From positions 4,016,990 through 4,080,989 of the forward strand of contig NZ_CP084029.1 of assembly GCF_020181615.1 (NCBI RefSeq): a stretch of 64,000 nt of DNA, read 5' to 3'. Below the pieces are notes generated by a model that ran no database searches, had not been told where the DNA came from, and saw only the letters and a program-made list of their open reading frames with translations. The position numbers and the translations under genes are program-made. Positions 36,366 to 45,374 of this stretch are shown piece after piece. Position 1 is the first letter of the stretch; each line of letters opens with the position of its first letter. The stretch comes from [Mycobacterium] crassicus. Its GTDB lineage: Bacteria; Actinomycetota; Actinomycetes; Mycobacteriales; Mycobacteriaceae.

Positions 36366-37892
36366 CTAGCTGCGGGAGAACATCGCCAGCATGCGGCGGG
36401 TCACCGCGAAGCCGCCGAAGATGTTGATGCTGGCCAAAAGGATCGCCGCAGCAGCCAGCGCCGTGATAGCCGGATCATCGTGGCCGATCTGCAGCAGCGC
36501 ACCCACCACGATGATTCCCGAGATCGCATTGGTCACCGACATCAGCGGTGTGTGCAGCGCGTGGTGGACGTGGCCGATCACGTAGTAGCCGATCACGATC
36601 GCCAGCGCGAACACGGTCAGGTGCACCTGCAGGGCGGCCGGCGCCAGCGCGACCAGTGCGAACAACACCGCCGCGGCCGAGACCACCATGCCCAACCGCC
36701 GTCCGGCCGACATCGGCGCCTTGGGCGACGCGGTGACCAGCGGGGCTGCTTCAGTGGCCTGGGCCGGGGCGGCCGAGACCTGCACCGGCGGCGGCGGCCA
36801 CGTCGACGCGCCGTCGCGCACCACGGTCATGGACCGCTGCACCACGTCGTCGAAGTCCAGCACCAGCTGGCCGTCCTTGCCGGGCGTCATCAACTTCATC
36901 AGGTTCACCAGGTTGGTGCCGTACAGCTGCGAGGCCTGGGCGGCCAACCGGCCGGCCAGGTCGGTGTAGCCGACGATCGTCACCCCGTTGTCGGTGACGA
37001 CAGCCTGATCCTTGACGGTGCCCTCGACGTTGCCGCCGTTGGCCGCAGCCATGTCCACGATCACACTGCCCGGCTTCATCGCCGCCACCATCTCGGCGGT
37101 GATGATGCGCGGCGCCGGCTTACCCGGGATCAACGCGGTGGTGATGATGATGTCGACTTCGGCGCACTGGTCGGCGTAGAGCTGCGCCTCCCGGGCCTTG
37201 TAGTCGTCGCTCATCTCCTTGGCGTAGCCGGTGGCCGACACCTCGGTCTCGGTGGATTCGATCGACAGGTACTCCCCGCCCAGCGAACGAACCTGATCGG
37301 CGACCTCCGGGCGCGGGTCGGTGGCTCGCACGATCGCTCCCAGGCTGCCGGCCGCACCGATCGCGGCCAGGCCGGCGACTCCGGCTCCCACCACCAGCAC
37401 CTTGGCCGGCGGCACCTTGCCCGCGGCGGTCACCTGGCCGGTGAAGAACCGGCCGAAGACGTGCGCGGCCTCGACCACGGCGCGGTAACCGGCGATGTTG
37501 GCCATCGAGCTCAGCACATCCAGCGACTGCGCCCGCGAGATCCGCGGCACCGCGTCCATCGACAGCGCGGTGATGGGCCGGCGTGCCAGGTCTTCGACCA
37601 GTTCGGGCTTGAGCGCCGGCGACAGCAGGCTGATCAGTGTCGCGCCCGGTTTCAACGCGTCCAACTGCTCGGTGGCCGGAGCGTTGACCCCGAACACGAT
37701 GTCGGCCGCGCGGGCATCACCGATGGTCGCGCCGGCTTCGACGAAGGCCGCGTCGGTGAAGGACGATCGGACGCCGGCGCCGGCGTCCACCACTACGTCG
37801 TAGCCAAGCTTGATCAACGCAGCGACCGTCGTCGGCGTCGCCGACACACGCGTCTCACCGGGCTGTGCCTCGGATAGGACACCGATAATCAC
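36366..37892 (-). CDS. pntA: NAD(P) transhydrogenase subunit alpha, single-chain (alpha1 + alpha2)
   Basis: A 508-residue protein. The NAD(H)-binding part (residues about 1-370) includes [19 protein letters not shown], the Rossmann motif [18 protein letters not shown], and [11 protein letters not shown]. After a Pro/Ala linker, the C-terminal 95 residues carry three to four membrane helices ([30 protein letters not shown]). In M. tuberculosis these two parts are separate genes (pntAa, pntAb); here they are one chain, as in E. coli. The start is GTG 37892, with GGAGAG six bases away (37902-37897). Confidence 0.95.
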   Translation of the reverse strand: MIIGVLSEAQPGETRVSATPTTVAALIKLGYDVVVDAGAGVRSSFTDAAFVEAGATIGDARAADIVFGVNAPATEQLDALKPGATLISLLSPALKPELVEDLARRPITALSMDAVPRISRAQSLDVLSSMANIAGYRAVVEAAHVFGRFFTGQVTAAGKVPPAKVLVVGAGVAGLAAIGAAGSLGAIVRATDPRPEVADQVRSLGGEYLSIESTETEVSATGYAKEMSDDYKAREAQLYADQCAEVDIIITTALIPGKPAPRIITAEMVAAMKPGSVIVDMAAANGGNVEGTVKDQAVVTDNGVTIVGYTDLAGRLAAQASQLYGTNLVNLMKLMTPGKDGQLVLDFDDVVQRSMTVVRDGASTWPPPPVQVSAAPAQATEAAPLVTASPKAPMSAGRRLGMVVSAAAVLFALVALAPAALQVHLTVFALAIVIGYYVIGHVHHALHTPLMSVTNAISGIIVVGALLQIGHDDPAITALAAAAILLASINIFGGFAVTRRMLAMFSRS

Positions 37893-37998
37893 GTAGCTCT
37901 CCGCATTCGCTTCTCGTGGGCGTTTTCTTCCCCTTGTTACCGGCCAGTAGCAAAGCTGCAGCGACAAAGGGGTCGCAGCAGCATACCGTGGGGACTTC

Positions 37999-38616
37999 TC
38001 AGGCCGACACCGCGCGCTGGTCCACCGGGGCCAGCATGTCGATTACGTCGATCACCGCCGTGCGGGCGGCGACCCGCGGACCCTGCCGATCGTCGACCAG
38101 GGCCGCCATCACCGCGCCATCGACCATGCAGACCAGCGCGTATGCCATCTCGACCCGGGTGATCCGCCCCGAGCGCTCGATGGCTTCGGTGACGGCACCG
38201 GAGCGCTGGTGCAGGATGCGACGCTGGATTTCGCGCAGTTCGGGCTGCCGCGCGCAGACGATGTAGCGCTCGTATCGGGAGATCAGCTGCTCGGCGACCT
38301 GCGGGCCGTCTTCTTCGCCCACCAACAAGTCGATCAACATGTCCGCGGTCGTCTCGGCGCTGCGCCGACGCCGGGACAGCCCGGCGATACGGGCGCGCAG
38401 CTGGGCGACCTCCAGCATCCCGATGTGCTCCACCGCACTGGCGATCAGCTCGTCCAGCGACGAGAAGTAATAGGTAGTCGACGCCAGCGGCAGGCCGGCC
38501 CGCTGCGCCACCGCGCGATGCCGCACCGCCTCGAACCCGCCCTCGCGCAACAGATCGGCGGCAGCACTGATCAGTGCGTACCGCCGGCGCTCCCCCTTGG
38601 GTGTGACTGCTGTCAT
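37999..38616 (-). CDS. TetR-family regulator
   Basis: A 205-residue regulator. The helix-turn-helix spans residues about 10-55: [18 protein letters not shown], then [21 protein letters not shown]. The rest is a helical ligand-binding domain. ATG 38616 is chosen; a GTG directly before it (38619) is also possible. It is divergent from an exported esterase (88 nt apart) and 106 nt upstream of pntA. The TetR/esterase pair may match Rv0775/Rv0774c. Control of the esterase, of pnt, or of both is possible. Confidence 0.88.
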   Translation of the reverse strand: MTAVTPKGERRRYALISAAADLLREGGFEAVRHRAVAQRAGLPLASTTYYFSSLDELIASAVEHIGMLEVAQLRARIAGLSRRRRSAETTADMLIDLLVGEEDGPQVAEQLISRYERYIVCARQPELREIQRRILHQRSGAVTEAIERSGRITRVEMAYALVCMVDGAVMAALVDDRQGPRVAARTAVIDVIDMLAPVDQRAVSA

Positions 38617-38704
38617 CACGTCTAGAGATGCTGCCAGCACTGGTATCGCGGAGCGGGCGTTTCCGGCTTTTCCGACAAACGGCCCGGCTGGCATGATATG
38701 CGCC

Positions 38705-39520
38705 ATGCCGGAGTTGAGCCGACGGGCAGCGCTGCGCCTCGCGATGAGCGCAGCGGGGGCAGGTTTGCTGATCGGCGCTCGACCGGCATCGGCGGCCCCA
38801 CCGCAGGCGGCGCCGACAATGACGACGGGGGCGTTCGATTCGGCGGCCCGCGGCGGGATGACCACCAATTGGGCGATCGCCCGGCCGCCGGGCCAGACGG
38901 GAGCGCTGCGCCCGCTGATCGCACTGCACGGCAAGGGAAGTGATGCTTCGACGGTGATGGCCGGCGGGGTGGAGCAGGGCCTGGCCCAGGCGGTTGACGC
39001 CGGGCTGCCGCCGTTCGCGGTGGTGGCCGTCGACGGCGGCGGCAGCTACTGGCACCGGCGCGCTTCCGGCGAGGACTCCGGCGCCATGGTGACCGATGAG
39101 TTGCTGCCGCTGCTGGCCGATCAGGGCCTGGACACCTCGCGGGTGGCCTTCCTCGGCTGGTCCATGGGCGGCTACGGCGCGCTGCTGCTGGGCGGTCGGC
39201 TGGGTCCGCGCCGGACGGCGGCGATCTGCGCGGTGAGCCCCGCCCTATGGCTGTCACCGGGAGCGGCGGCACCGGGGGCATTCGACGGCGCGACGGATTT
39301 CGAGGCCAATTCGGTGTTCGGGATGCCGGCACTGGGTTCGATCCCGATTCGGGTGGACTGCGGCAACAGCGACCCGTTCTATGCGGCGACGAAGGCGTTC
39401 ATCGGGCAGCTGCCCAACCCGCCGGCCGGCGGCTTCTCCCCCGGCGGGCACGACGGCGGGTACTGGAGTTCCCAGATGCCCGCCGAATTGACCTGGATCG
39501 CTCCGCTGCTGACCGCCTGA
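38705..39520 (+). CDS. Exported alpha/beta-hydrolase (esterase)
   Basis: A 271-residue protein. The N-terminus SRRAALRLAMSAAGAGLLIG with cleavage near ARPASAAPP resembles a Tat-type signal (twin Arg). The catalytic Ser is in LGWSMGGYGALLLGG, with a late Asp in VDCGNSDPFY and His in PGGHDGGYW. The fold is of the esterase D/mycolyltransferase-like group. It is divergent from a TetR gene. The probable role is hydrolysis of a lipid or ester outside the cytoplasm. Confidence 0.88.
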   Translation: MPELSRRAALRLAMSAAGAGLLIGARPASAAPPQAAPTMTTGAFDSAARGGMTTNWAIARPPGQTGALRPLIALHGKGSDASTVMAGGVEQGLAQAVDAGLPPFAVVAVDGGGSYWHRRASGEDSGAMVTDELLPLLADQGLDTSRVAFLGWSMGGYGALLLGGRLGPRRTAAICAVSPALWLSPGAAAPGAFDGATDFEANSVFGMPALGSIPIRVDCGNSDPFYAATKAFIGQLPNPPAGGFSPGGHDGGYWSSQMPAELTWIAPLLTA

Positions 39521-39535
39521 ACACCGAACGCATCC

Positions 39536-39736
39536 CTATTGGGTGTTTCTCAGGAAATATCGCCAATTCAGCCTCCGGCTGTTCCATAAGCCGGTCATGA
39601 CGTCCCGTAGTTCTGCCGTGTTGTCGCAAGATAACCCCGTAATTTCCAGGACTTTGGAGTAATTTCCCCGATTTACGGCGTTGCAAATATCTTGTGTGAC
39701 AAAGACCACTCTGCGAAAATTTGTCAGCGTACTCAT
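39536..39736 (-). CDS. Possible small protein gene (66 residues)
   Basis: ATG 39736 has AGGTGG (39749-39744) at a 7-nt spacing and opens a 66-codon frame ending in TAG. The product would be basic and soluble (MSTLTNFRRVVFVTQ at the start, RRLNWRYFLRNTQ at the end). Against it: the frame is also open upstream of the ATG, the base composition is atypical, and I recognise no family. It could instead be regulatory DNA of the repeat gene. Confidence 0.3.
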   Translation of the reverse strand: MSTLTNFRRVVFVTQDICNAVNRGNYSKVLEITGLSCDNTAELRDVMTGLWNSRRLNWRYFLRNTQ

Positions 39737-39764
39737 AAGTAACCCACCTGTTGCTGAGCGAGAG

Positions 39765-39782
39765 CCGAACAGATTGGAAGGC
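39765..39782 (+). repeat. Leader repeat, copy 1 (before triple-repeat gene 1)
   Basis: An 18-nt sequence ending in GGAAGGC occurs exactly here and at 41515-41532. Both lie at the same distance from the ATG (4 nt) and are followed by an almost identical coding start. It contains the ribosome site GGAAGG. It marks the tandem duplication of the gene. Confidence 0.85.
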
Positions 39783-39786
39783 TCTG

Positions 39787-41508
39787 ATGACGAATCGACG
39801 TATCCAGGCGGCCACGGTTGCCGCAACCATGGGTGGCGGACTGCTGACTGCAGCGTTTCTGCAGGCCGCGGTCGCTGCCGCCGCACCCGGGACCGATGCC
39901 TTCACCATCGACGGCACCACTTTCGACCCCATCAATCTGTCCGGCGGCGCGGGGTTCAACCCTGTCCTTCCGATCAGCCTCGCCCCGCCGCTGATGAGCC
40001 TCGGTGGCGGAACGGTGAGCTTTTTCGGCAGCACGCTTGACCTGTCGCCGCAGAGCTTCGATGTGTACAACGGCACCGATTCACTCGGCAGCATCGACAC
40101 CAACGAAACCGTCACGAACCTGCTCGGTCTGCCCAACACCGAGTTCACCGTCACCGGTGTCACCGGCGATGCAGCCGGCCTGCCGGCGCTGGGGACGGTC
40201 TATGACGTGCTCAACCTGGGCGGCGGCTTCTACAACGTCTACACCGCGACCCCGGGCGGGGGCGGCAAAGTCACCGACACCCTGGTGACCCCGTTCGGCA
40301 ACATGAACCTGGACGCACTGTTCGCCGGCGTCAATGCCGCCGTCCCACTGCAGCCCGGCGACGCCTTCACCGGTCTACAAGCCGGTGACAGCAGCCTCGG
40401 CGAGGACGCCTTCACCATCGGCAGCACCACCTTCAACCCGTTGACGACGGACGGAGCCGAAGGCTTCAACCCCGTCGCCGCCCTCGGCGGCACACCGCCG
40501 CTACTGAACCTCGGCGGCGGCATACTGCTGGGATCAGTCGCCCTCGCCCCGCAGGAGTTCGACGTCTACAGCGGCGTGGGGACCAGCGCCACCCAGGTGG
40601 GCACCATCGACACCGGTGTGTCCGCGACGAGTCTGCTGGGCATGGCCAACACCCAGTTCACCGTTCTGAGCGCCACCCCTGCCGGTGCGGATGCGTCGGG
40701 CCTGCCGGCGACCGGAACGGTCTACGACGTGCTCAACCTCGGCAACGGCTGGCAGAACGTCTACACCGCCACCCCGGATGTCACCGTCGACGGCACCGTC
40801 ACTCCCGGCACCGTCACCGACACCCTGGTGACGCCGTTCGGCAATATGAACCTGGACTCGCTGTTCGGCGGGATCAACGCCGCCAACCCGCTGCACCCGG
40901 GCGACGCCTTCACCGGTCTACTCGTCGGCGACAGCACTATGCCCGACGCCTTCACCCTCGGCGGCTTCAACTTCGACCCGACGCTGGCGGACGGCACCGA
41001 GGGTTTCAAAGACGTCCCCGCCCTGCTCGGCATTGCCCCACTGCTGAGCCTGGCATCCGGGCAGATCCAGAAGTACGACACCATTCCGCTGAACCTGAAT
41101 ATTCAAGACTTCGACGTCTCCAGCGGTAGCGGGTCAAGCACCACCGATCTGGGCACCATGACTGCCGCGACGGGTGTGACGAACCTGCTGGGGATGACCA
41201 ACACCGAGTTCACCATCCAGACTGTCACCGCCGCCGATGGCGTGGAGGCCTCGCAGCTCCCGGAGATCGGCACCGTCTACGACGTCTTCAACTTCGGCGG
41301 CGGCTGGCAGAACATCTACATCGCCACCCCCGGCGACGACGGCACCGTCACCGACACGTTCGTGACGCCGTTCGGCAACATCGATCTCAGCTCGCTGTTC
41401 GACTTCAACGCGGCAAACCCGCTCGATGCGGGCGCCGCATTCACCGGCCTCGATGACGTGGGGTCCGCACTCTCCTCCTGGGATCCCTTGTCGTTCTTAG
41501 GTTTCTGA
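39787..41508 (+). CDS. Exported protein of three ~180-residue repeats, copy 1
   Basis: 573 residues. Residues 1-34 form a signal peptide (TNRRIQAAT, hydrophobic core, AAAAPG). The mature part is three repeats starting at Asp37, Asp207 and Asp387. Each contains DAFT-x-GG/D, a PPLL-x-LGGG block, PQ-x-FDVYxG, a TNLLGM-x-NTEFT block, GTVYDVLNLGGGWQNVYxATP, TDTLVTPFGN and NPL-x-PGDAFTGL. It has no Cys, no membrane anchor and no catalytic motif that I recognise. The composition (Gly, Thr, Asp, Asn) suggests beta-structure. It is followed after 28 nt by a paralogue. Function unknown; a surface or secreted structural or adhesive role is a guess. Confidence 0.85.
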   Translation: MTNRRIQAATVAATMGGGLLTAAFLQAAVAAAAPGTDAFTIDGTTFDPINLSGGAGFNPVLPISLAPPLMSLGGGTVSFFGSTLDLSPQSFDVYNGTDSLGSIDTNETVTNLLGLPNTEFTVTGVTGDAAGLPALGTVYDVLNLGGGFYNVYTATPGGGGKVTDTLVTPFGNMNLDALFAGVNAAVPLQPGDAFTGLQAGDSSLGEDAFTIGSTTFNPLTTDGAEGFNPVAALGGTPPLLNLGGGILLGSVALAPQEFDVYSGVGTSATQVGTIDTGVSATSLLGMANTQFTVLSATPAGADASGLPATGTVYDVLNLGNGWQNVYTATPDVTVDGTVTPGTVTDTLVTPFGNMNLDSLFGGINAANPLHPGDAFTGLLVGDSTMPDAFTLGGFNFDPTLADGTEGFKDVPALLGIAPLLSLASGQIQKYDTIPLNLNIQDFDVSSGSGSSTTDLGTMTAATGVTNLLGMTNTEFTIQTVTAADGVEASQLPEIGTVYDVFNFGGGWQNIYIATPGDDGTVTDTFVTPFGNIDLSSLFDFNAANPLDAGAAFTGLDDVGSALSSWDPLSFLGF

Positions 41509-41514
41509 GCCCAT

Positions 41515-41532
41515 CCGAACAGATTGGAAGGC
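41515..41532 (+). repeat. Leader repeat, copy 2 (before triple-repeat gene 2)
   Basis: Exact second copy of the 18-nt leader found at 39765-39782, holding the ribosome site of the second gene. Confidence 0.85.
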
Positions 41533-41536
41533 CTTG

Positions 41537-43309
41537 ATGACGAATCGACGCATCCAAGCGGCCGCTGTTGCGGCTACGGCGGGCGGAGGACTGCTGACCG
41601 CAGCGATGTTGCAAGCCGCGGTCGCCGCCGGCGCACCCGGCACGGACGCCTTCACCATCGACGGCACCGTCTTCGACCCCATCACGGCGGCCGGCACCCC
41701 GGGCTTCGATCCGGTCGGCCCGCTGAACATGGGTCCCCCGCTGTTGGCCCTCGGCGGCGGGACGGCTCTCGGCGTCCTGCACCTCGCCCCGCAGAGCTTC
41801 GATGTGTACAACGGCAGCCAATCGCTCGGCAGCATCGACACCAACGAAACCGTCACCAACCTGCTGGGCTTCGCCAACACCGCGTTCACCGTCCTTGACA
41901 GCACCCCCGCCGACGGGGGCGATGCGGCGGCACTACCCGTGGCCGGGACGATCTACGACGTGCTCAACCTGGGCGGCGGCTTCTACAACGTCTACGTCGC
42001 CACCCCCGGCCAGAACGGCACCGTCACCGACACCCTGGTCACACCGTTCGGCAACACCGACTTGAGCTCACTGTTCACCAGCAACGCCGCCAATCCGCTG
42101 CAACCCGGCGACGCGTTCACTGCGCTACAGGCCGGCAACAGCAGTATCGGCACCGACGCCTTCAGCATCGGCGGCTTCACCTTCAACCCGTTCAGTGGGT
42201 CCGGCGACAGCGTGACCGAGGGTTTCACCCCCGTGGACCCCATCGCCAGCGCGCCGCCGCTGCTGAACCTCGGCGGCGGCCAACTGGTATTCAGCCTGGC
42301 CTATCCCGGAATTCAACCGACCGCCTTCGCCCCCCAGGACTTCGAGGTCTACAGCGGCAGTGGATCGACTGCCACCGAACTCGGCACCGTCAAGACCGCG
42401 GTCGACGTCGCGAATCTGCTGGGGATGACCAACACGGAGTTCATCGTCCAAGGTGTCACCCCTGCCGACGGTGTGGAGGCCTCGCAGCTGCCGGTATTGG
42501 GATCGGTCTATGACGCCTTCAACCTCGGCGGCGGATGGGTGAACGTCTACACCGCGACGCCGGACGTCACCGTCGACGGCACCGTCACCCCCGGCACTGT
42601 CCACGACACCCTGATCACGCCGTTCGGCAGCATGAACCTGGACTCGCTGTTCGACGGGATCAACGCCGCCAACCCGCTCGACCCGGGCGATGCTTTCACC
42701 GGGCTGCAGGTCGGCGACAGCAGCCTCGGTGACGACGCCTTCAGTCTCGGCGGTTACGTCTTCGACCCGTTCACCGAGTTCGGCTCCACCCGGACCGATG
42801 GCTTCCACGTCATCCCCTCGCTGCTCGGCGCTGCACCGCTGCTGAACATCGGCGGAGCCACGGTGGGTATTCATGGTGCGGGTGCGCCGATCAACTTCTC
42901 GCCGCAGGACTTCGACGTCTACAGCGGCGCAGGGTCAGGCGCCACTGATCTGGGCAGCGTCACCACCAGTGTCAATACCTCGGACCTGTTGGGCATGGCC
43001 AATACCGAGTTCACCATCCAAAGTGTCACGGCCGCCGACGGTGTTACGGACGCGCAGCTGCCGACGGTGGGCACCGTCTATGACGTCCTGAACTTCGGCG
43101 GAGGCTGGCAGAACATCTATATCGCGACCCCGGGCGCAGACGGCACCATCACCGACACCCTGGTCACCCCGTTCGGAAACGTCGACCTGAGTTCACTGTT
43201 CGACATGTTCAACGCAGCCAACCCGCTCGATGCGGGCGCCGCATTCACCGGCCTCGATGACATGGGAGCCGCGCTCGCATCGGATCCACTGGCGCTCTTC
43301 GGCTTCTGA
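41537..43309 (+). CDS. Exported protein of three ~185-residue repeats, copy 2
   Basis: 590 residues, a paralogue of the gene just upstream, with a near-identical signal peptide (MTNRRIQAAAVAATAGGG). Repeats start at Asp37, Asp207 and Asp400; the first two positions equal those of copy 1. The same blocks recur (PQ-x-FDVYSG, LLGM-x-NTEF, GTVYDVLNFGGGWQNIY, VTPFGNVDLSSLF). Both proteins end in a matching tail (FTGLDD-x-G-x-AL, then LFGF or FLGF). ATG 41537 is preferred to TTG 41534 because of GGAAGG spacing. The two genes are most likely one transcript and arose by gene duplication after an internal triplication. Confidence 0.85.
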   Translation: MTNRRIQAAAVAATAGGGLLTAAMLQAAVAAGAPGTDAFTIDGTVFDPITAAGTPGFDPVGPLNMGPPLLALGGGTALGVLHLAPQSFDVYNGSQSLGSIDTNETVTNLLGFANTAFTVLDSTPADGGDAAALPVAGTIYDVLNLGGGFYNVYVATPGQNGTVTDTLVTPFGNTDLSSLFTSNAANPLQPGDAFTALQAGNSSIGTDAFSIGGFTFNPFSGSGDSVTEGFTPVDPIASAPPLLNLGGGQLVFSLAYPGIQPTAFAPQDFEVYSGSGSTATELGTVKTAVDVANLLGMTNTEFIVQGVTPADGVEASQLPVLGSVYDAFNLGGGWVNVYTATPDVTVDGTVTPGTVHDTLITPFGSMNLDSLFDGINAANPLDPGDAFTGLQVGDSSLGDDAFSLGGYVFDPFTEFGSTRTDGFHVIPSLLGAAPLLNIGGATVGIHGAGAPINFSPQDFDVYSGAGSGATDLGSVTTSVNTSDLLGMANTEFTIQSVTAADGVTDAQLPTVGTVYDVLNFGGGWQNIYIATPGADGTITDTLVTPFGNVDLSSLFDMFNAANPLDAGAAFTGLDDMGAALASDPLALFGF

Positions 43310-43345
43310 ACATCGACCAGCTCATCCGATCCGCTACCACCGAGT

Positions 43346-43370
43346 GGTCCGGGCTCCGGCGGCCCGGGCC
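43346..43370. terminator. Hairpin between convergent genes
   Basis: Nine paired bases (GGTCCGGGC with GCCCGGGCC, one G-T pair) and a seven-base loop. It lies between the stop of repeat gene 2 (43309) and the stop of the convergent gene (43400), so it can serve both. Confidence 0.5.
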
Positions 43371-43399
43371 ATTCGGCATCGGCGGTGATGAGCACGCCG

Positions 43400-43975
43400 C
43401 TACTGGCAGAGCTGGCCCATTTCGGCGATCCTAGAATCGAGGTCGCGCCCCAGCTGTTCGTGTTCGGAATTCGGTTGCCCGACAAGATAGCTGACGTTCA
43501 GATGCTCAAGTGCGGCGGCCATCCCACTGGCGGCGGCGGTGACGTCCGACGGCGCCGCCGGGCTATCTGCCAGTCGGCCACGCAGGTATGCCGCACCTCC
43601 TGTCAGGGAGAGCCTCGCGTTGGCGGCCACCGCGAGTTGGCCGATCGGGTTTTCCGGGTCGGGGTTTATCAGATGCATGTTTTTGGCGACCGCCTGACGC
43701 GCGATCAGCGCTGCGGCGCAGACGTCCGATTTCGCATCAGCGACTTGCTGTTCGGAGAAGTGAGCCGAAGTGCTCGATGCCGGACGCCACAAGCCGGCCA
43801 CCACGATCCCACCGACTGCTCCGGCGGCCAGCCCGATCGCTGCTGCTGCCAGTAACGACCGTGGACCTGATCTCAGTGATGCGTTGTCCTGCCGGGGTTT
43901 TGCTGCCCGAGCACGTTCCGACGCCTGGTTCTGCTTCGCCGACTCCGCGGAGTCCGGCTGAGCTTGATCAGCCAT
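43400..43975 (-). CDS. Single-pass membrane protein of unknown function
   Basis: 191 residues. A charged cytoplasmic tail (residues 1-38, with SAESAKQNQASERARAAK) is followed by one membrane segment (about 39-63, LLAAAAIGLAAGAVGGIVVAG) and an extracytoplasmic helical domain. That domain has two Cys (DVCAAALIARQAV and the C-terminal GQLCQ) that could pair. The layout recalls small mycobacterial membrane-anchored proteins, but I recognise no family. ATG 43975 is supported by a TAGCAT box six bases upstream. It converges on the repeat genes. Confidence 0.75.
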   Translation of the reverse strand: MADQAQPDSAESAKQNQASERARAAKPRQDNASLRSGPRSLLAAAAIGLAAGAVGGIVVAGLWRPASSTSAHFSEQQVADAKSDVCAAALIARQAVAKNMHLINPDPENPIGQLAVAANARLSLTGGAAYLRGRLADSPAAPSDVTAAASGMAAALEHLNVSYLVGQPNSEHEQLGRDLDSRIAEMGQLCQ

Positions 43976-43981
43976 TGGGCC

Positions 43982-43987
43982 ATGCTA
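43982..43987 (-). promoter_or_regulatory. -10 box for leaderless membrane-protein gene
   Basis: TAGCAT on the minus strand, six bases before ATG 43975. Confidence 0.55.
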
Positions 43988-44030
43988 CCCCGGCGTTGAT
44001 CAATTTTGCCCGGGAAAATACCGTGACCCG

Positions 44031-45299
44031 TCAGATCCGGATCTTCCCCTCGGAGGCGGAGAGCGCGATGTCGGTGCGGAAATGACTGCCCGGCAAGCGG
44101 ATCGATTGCAGGACCCGGTAGGCGTCCGCACGCGCCGCTCCCAGATCTTCACCGATGCCCACCACCGACAGCACCCGGCCCCCCGAAGAGACCACCGCCC
44201 CGTCGTCGCGACGCGCGGTTCCGGCGTGCAGTACGCCGTCGGCCTCAGCGCCGACGATCGTGTCGCCCACCCGGGGCCGGCCCGGGTAGTTCTCGGCCGC
44301 CAGCACCACCGTCACCGCCGCGCCGTTGCGCCAGCGCAGCGCACCGAATTCGCTCAGCCGACCCGTGGCGGCGGCGTGCAGCAACTGCCCGAGCGGCGAC
44401 TCCAGCAATGCCAGCACCGCCTGGGTCTCCGGATCGCCGAAGCGGCAGTTGAATTCGACCACTGCCGGGCCTGTCGACGTCATCGCCAGACCCGCATACA
44501 GCAGACCGGAGAACCGGCTGCCACGCCGGGCCAGTTCGGCCGCAACGGGTTCCACGACATCGGCGACGATACCCGCGGCCGCCTCCCGGGACAGCCACGG
44601 CAGCGGGGCGTAGGCGCCCATACCGCCGGTGTTCGGTCCGGTGTCGCCATCGCCGACCCGCTTGAAGTCCTGCGCGGGAAGCAGCGGCACCACCGTGTTG
44701 CCGTCGACCACGCAGAACAGCGACAGCTCGGGGCCGTCCAGAAAGGATTCCAACAGCACCGGATGCCCGTCATCGAGCAGTCCGGCGGCGTGCGCCCGTG
44801 CCACGGAGCGATCCGCGGTCACCACCACACCCTTGCCGGCGGCCAGCCCGTCGTCCTTGACCACCCAGGCCGCCTCCCCGGCGTCCGGACCGAACCGGCC
44901 CAGGGCGGCATCCAGGTCGGCGGGGCTGTCGACGATCTCGCTGCGGGCGGTGCGTACCCCGGCGGCGGCCATCACGTCCTTGGCGAACGCCTTGGAGCCC
45001 TCGATGCGGGCGGCGTCCTGGGACGGTCCGAAGCAGGCGATCCCGGCGGCCCGCACCGCGTCGGCCACACCCAGCACCAACGGCACCTCCGGCCCGACCA
45101 CCACCAGGTCGGCCTCGACCTCCCGGGCCAGCGCGGTCACGGCAGCGCCCGAGGTGATGTCCACGTCGCGCTGGACGGCGATCGCCGCGGTGCCGGCGTT
45201 ACCGGGGGCGATCACCAGGTGATCGACCTTGGGGTCATTGCGAAGGGCCAGCAGCAGCGCATGTTCCCGGGCGCCGGAACCGATCACCAGAACACGCAT
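44031..45299 (-). CDS. purD: Phosphoribosylamine-glycine ligase (GAR synthetase)
   Basis: A 422-residue ATP-grasp enzyme for the second step of purine synthesis. The N-terminal domain starts with [22 protein letters not shown]-grasp motifs are [13 protein letters not shown] and [14 protein letters not shown], and the GAR-synthetase signature RFGDPETQ sits near residue 285. ATG 45299 is chosen, as it matches the conserved N-terminus. A TAGGCT box at 45351-45346 suggests its own promoter with a leader of about 40 nt and the ribosome site GGGGAGCAGG. Confidence 0.98.
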   Translation of the reverse strand: MRVLVIGSGAREHALLLALRNDPKVDHLVIAPGNAGTAAIAVQRDVDITSGAAVTALAREVEADLVVVGPEVPLVLGVADAVRAAGIACFGPSQDAARIEGSKAFAKDVMAAAGVRTARSEIVDSPADLDAALGRFGPDAGEAAWVVKDDGLAAGKGVVVTADRSVARAHAAGLLDDGHPVLLESFLDGPELSLFCVVDGNTVVPLLPAQDFKRVGDGDTGPNTGGMGAYAPLPWLSREAAAGIVADVVEPVAAELARRGSRFSGLLYAGLAMTSTGPAVVEFNCRFGDPETQAVLALLESPLGQLLHAAATGRLSEFGALRWRNGAAVTVVLAAENYPGRPRVGDTIVGAEADGVLHAGTARRDDGAVVSSGGRVLSVVGIGEDLGAARADAYRVLQSIRLPGSHFRTDIALSASEGKIRI

Positions 45300-45345
45300 A
45301 GACCCTGCTCCCCGCTCTCCACTTCGCTGCCGCACATCAGCCCTC

Positions 45346-45351
45346 AGCCTA
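45346..45351 (-). promoter_or_regulatory. -10 box of purD
   Basis: TAGGCT on the minus strand, 47 nt before ATG 45299, within the 75-nt gap after the SDR gene. purD can therefore be expressed independently of the aldA run. Confidence 0.45.
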
Positions 45352-45374
45352 AATGAGGCACCGCATCGGGCGTA

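Larger units (their letters stand above)
39521..39786. other. AT-richer intergenic stretch before the triple-repeat gene pair
   Basis: 266 nt, visibly richer in A and T than its surroundings (for example AATTTCC, GCAAATATC and AAAATTTG runs). It must hold the promoter of the downstream gene pair, but I cannot fix a convincing -35/-10 set. A possible small minus-strand gene lies at 39536-39736. The last 18 bases before the start region recur in front of the second repeat gene. Confidence 0.55.

Noticed and set aside
39690..39712. TGTGA followed by CCACT, resembling a CRP site
   Set aside because: Only one half-site matches the TGTGA-N6-TCACA consensus. The second half is too degenerate to call.
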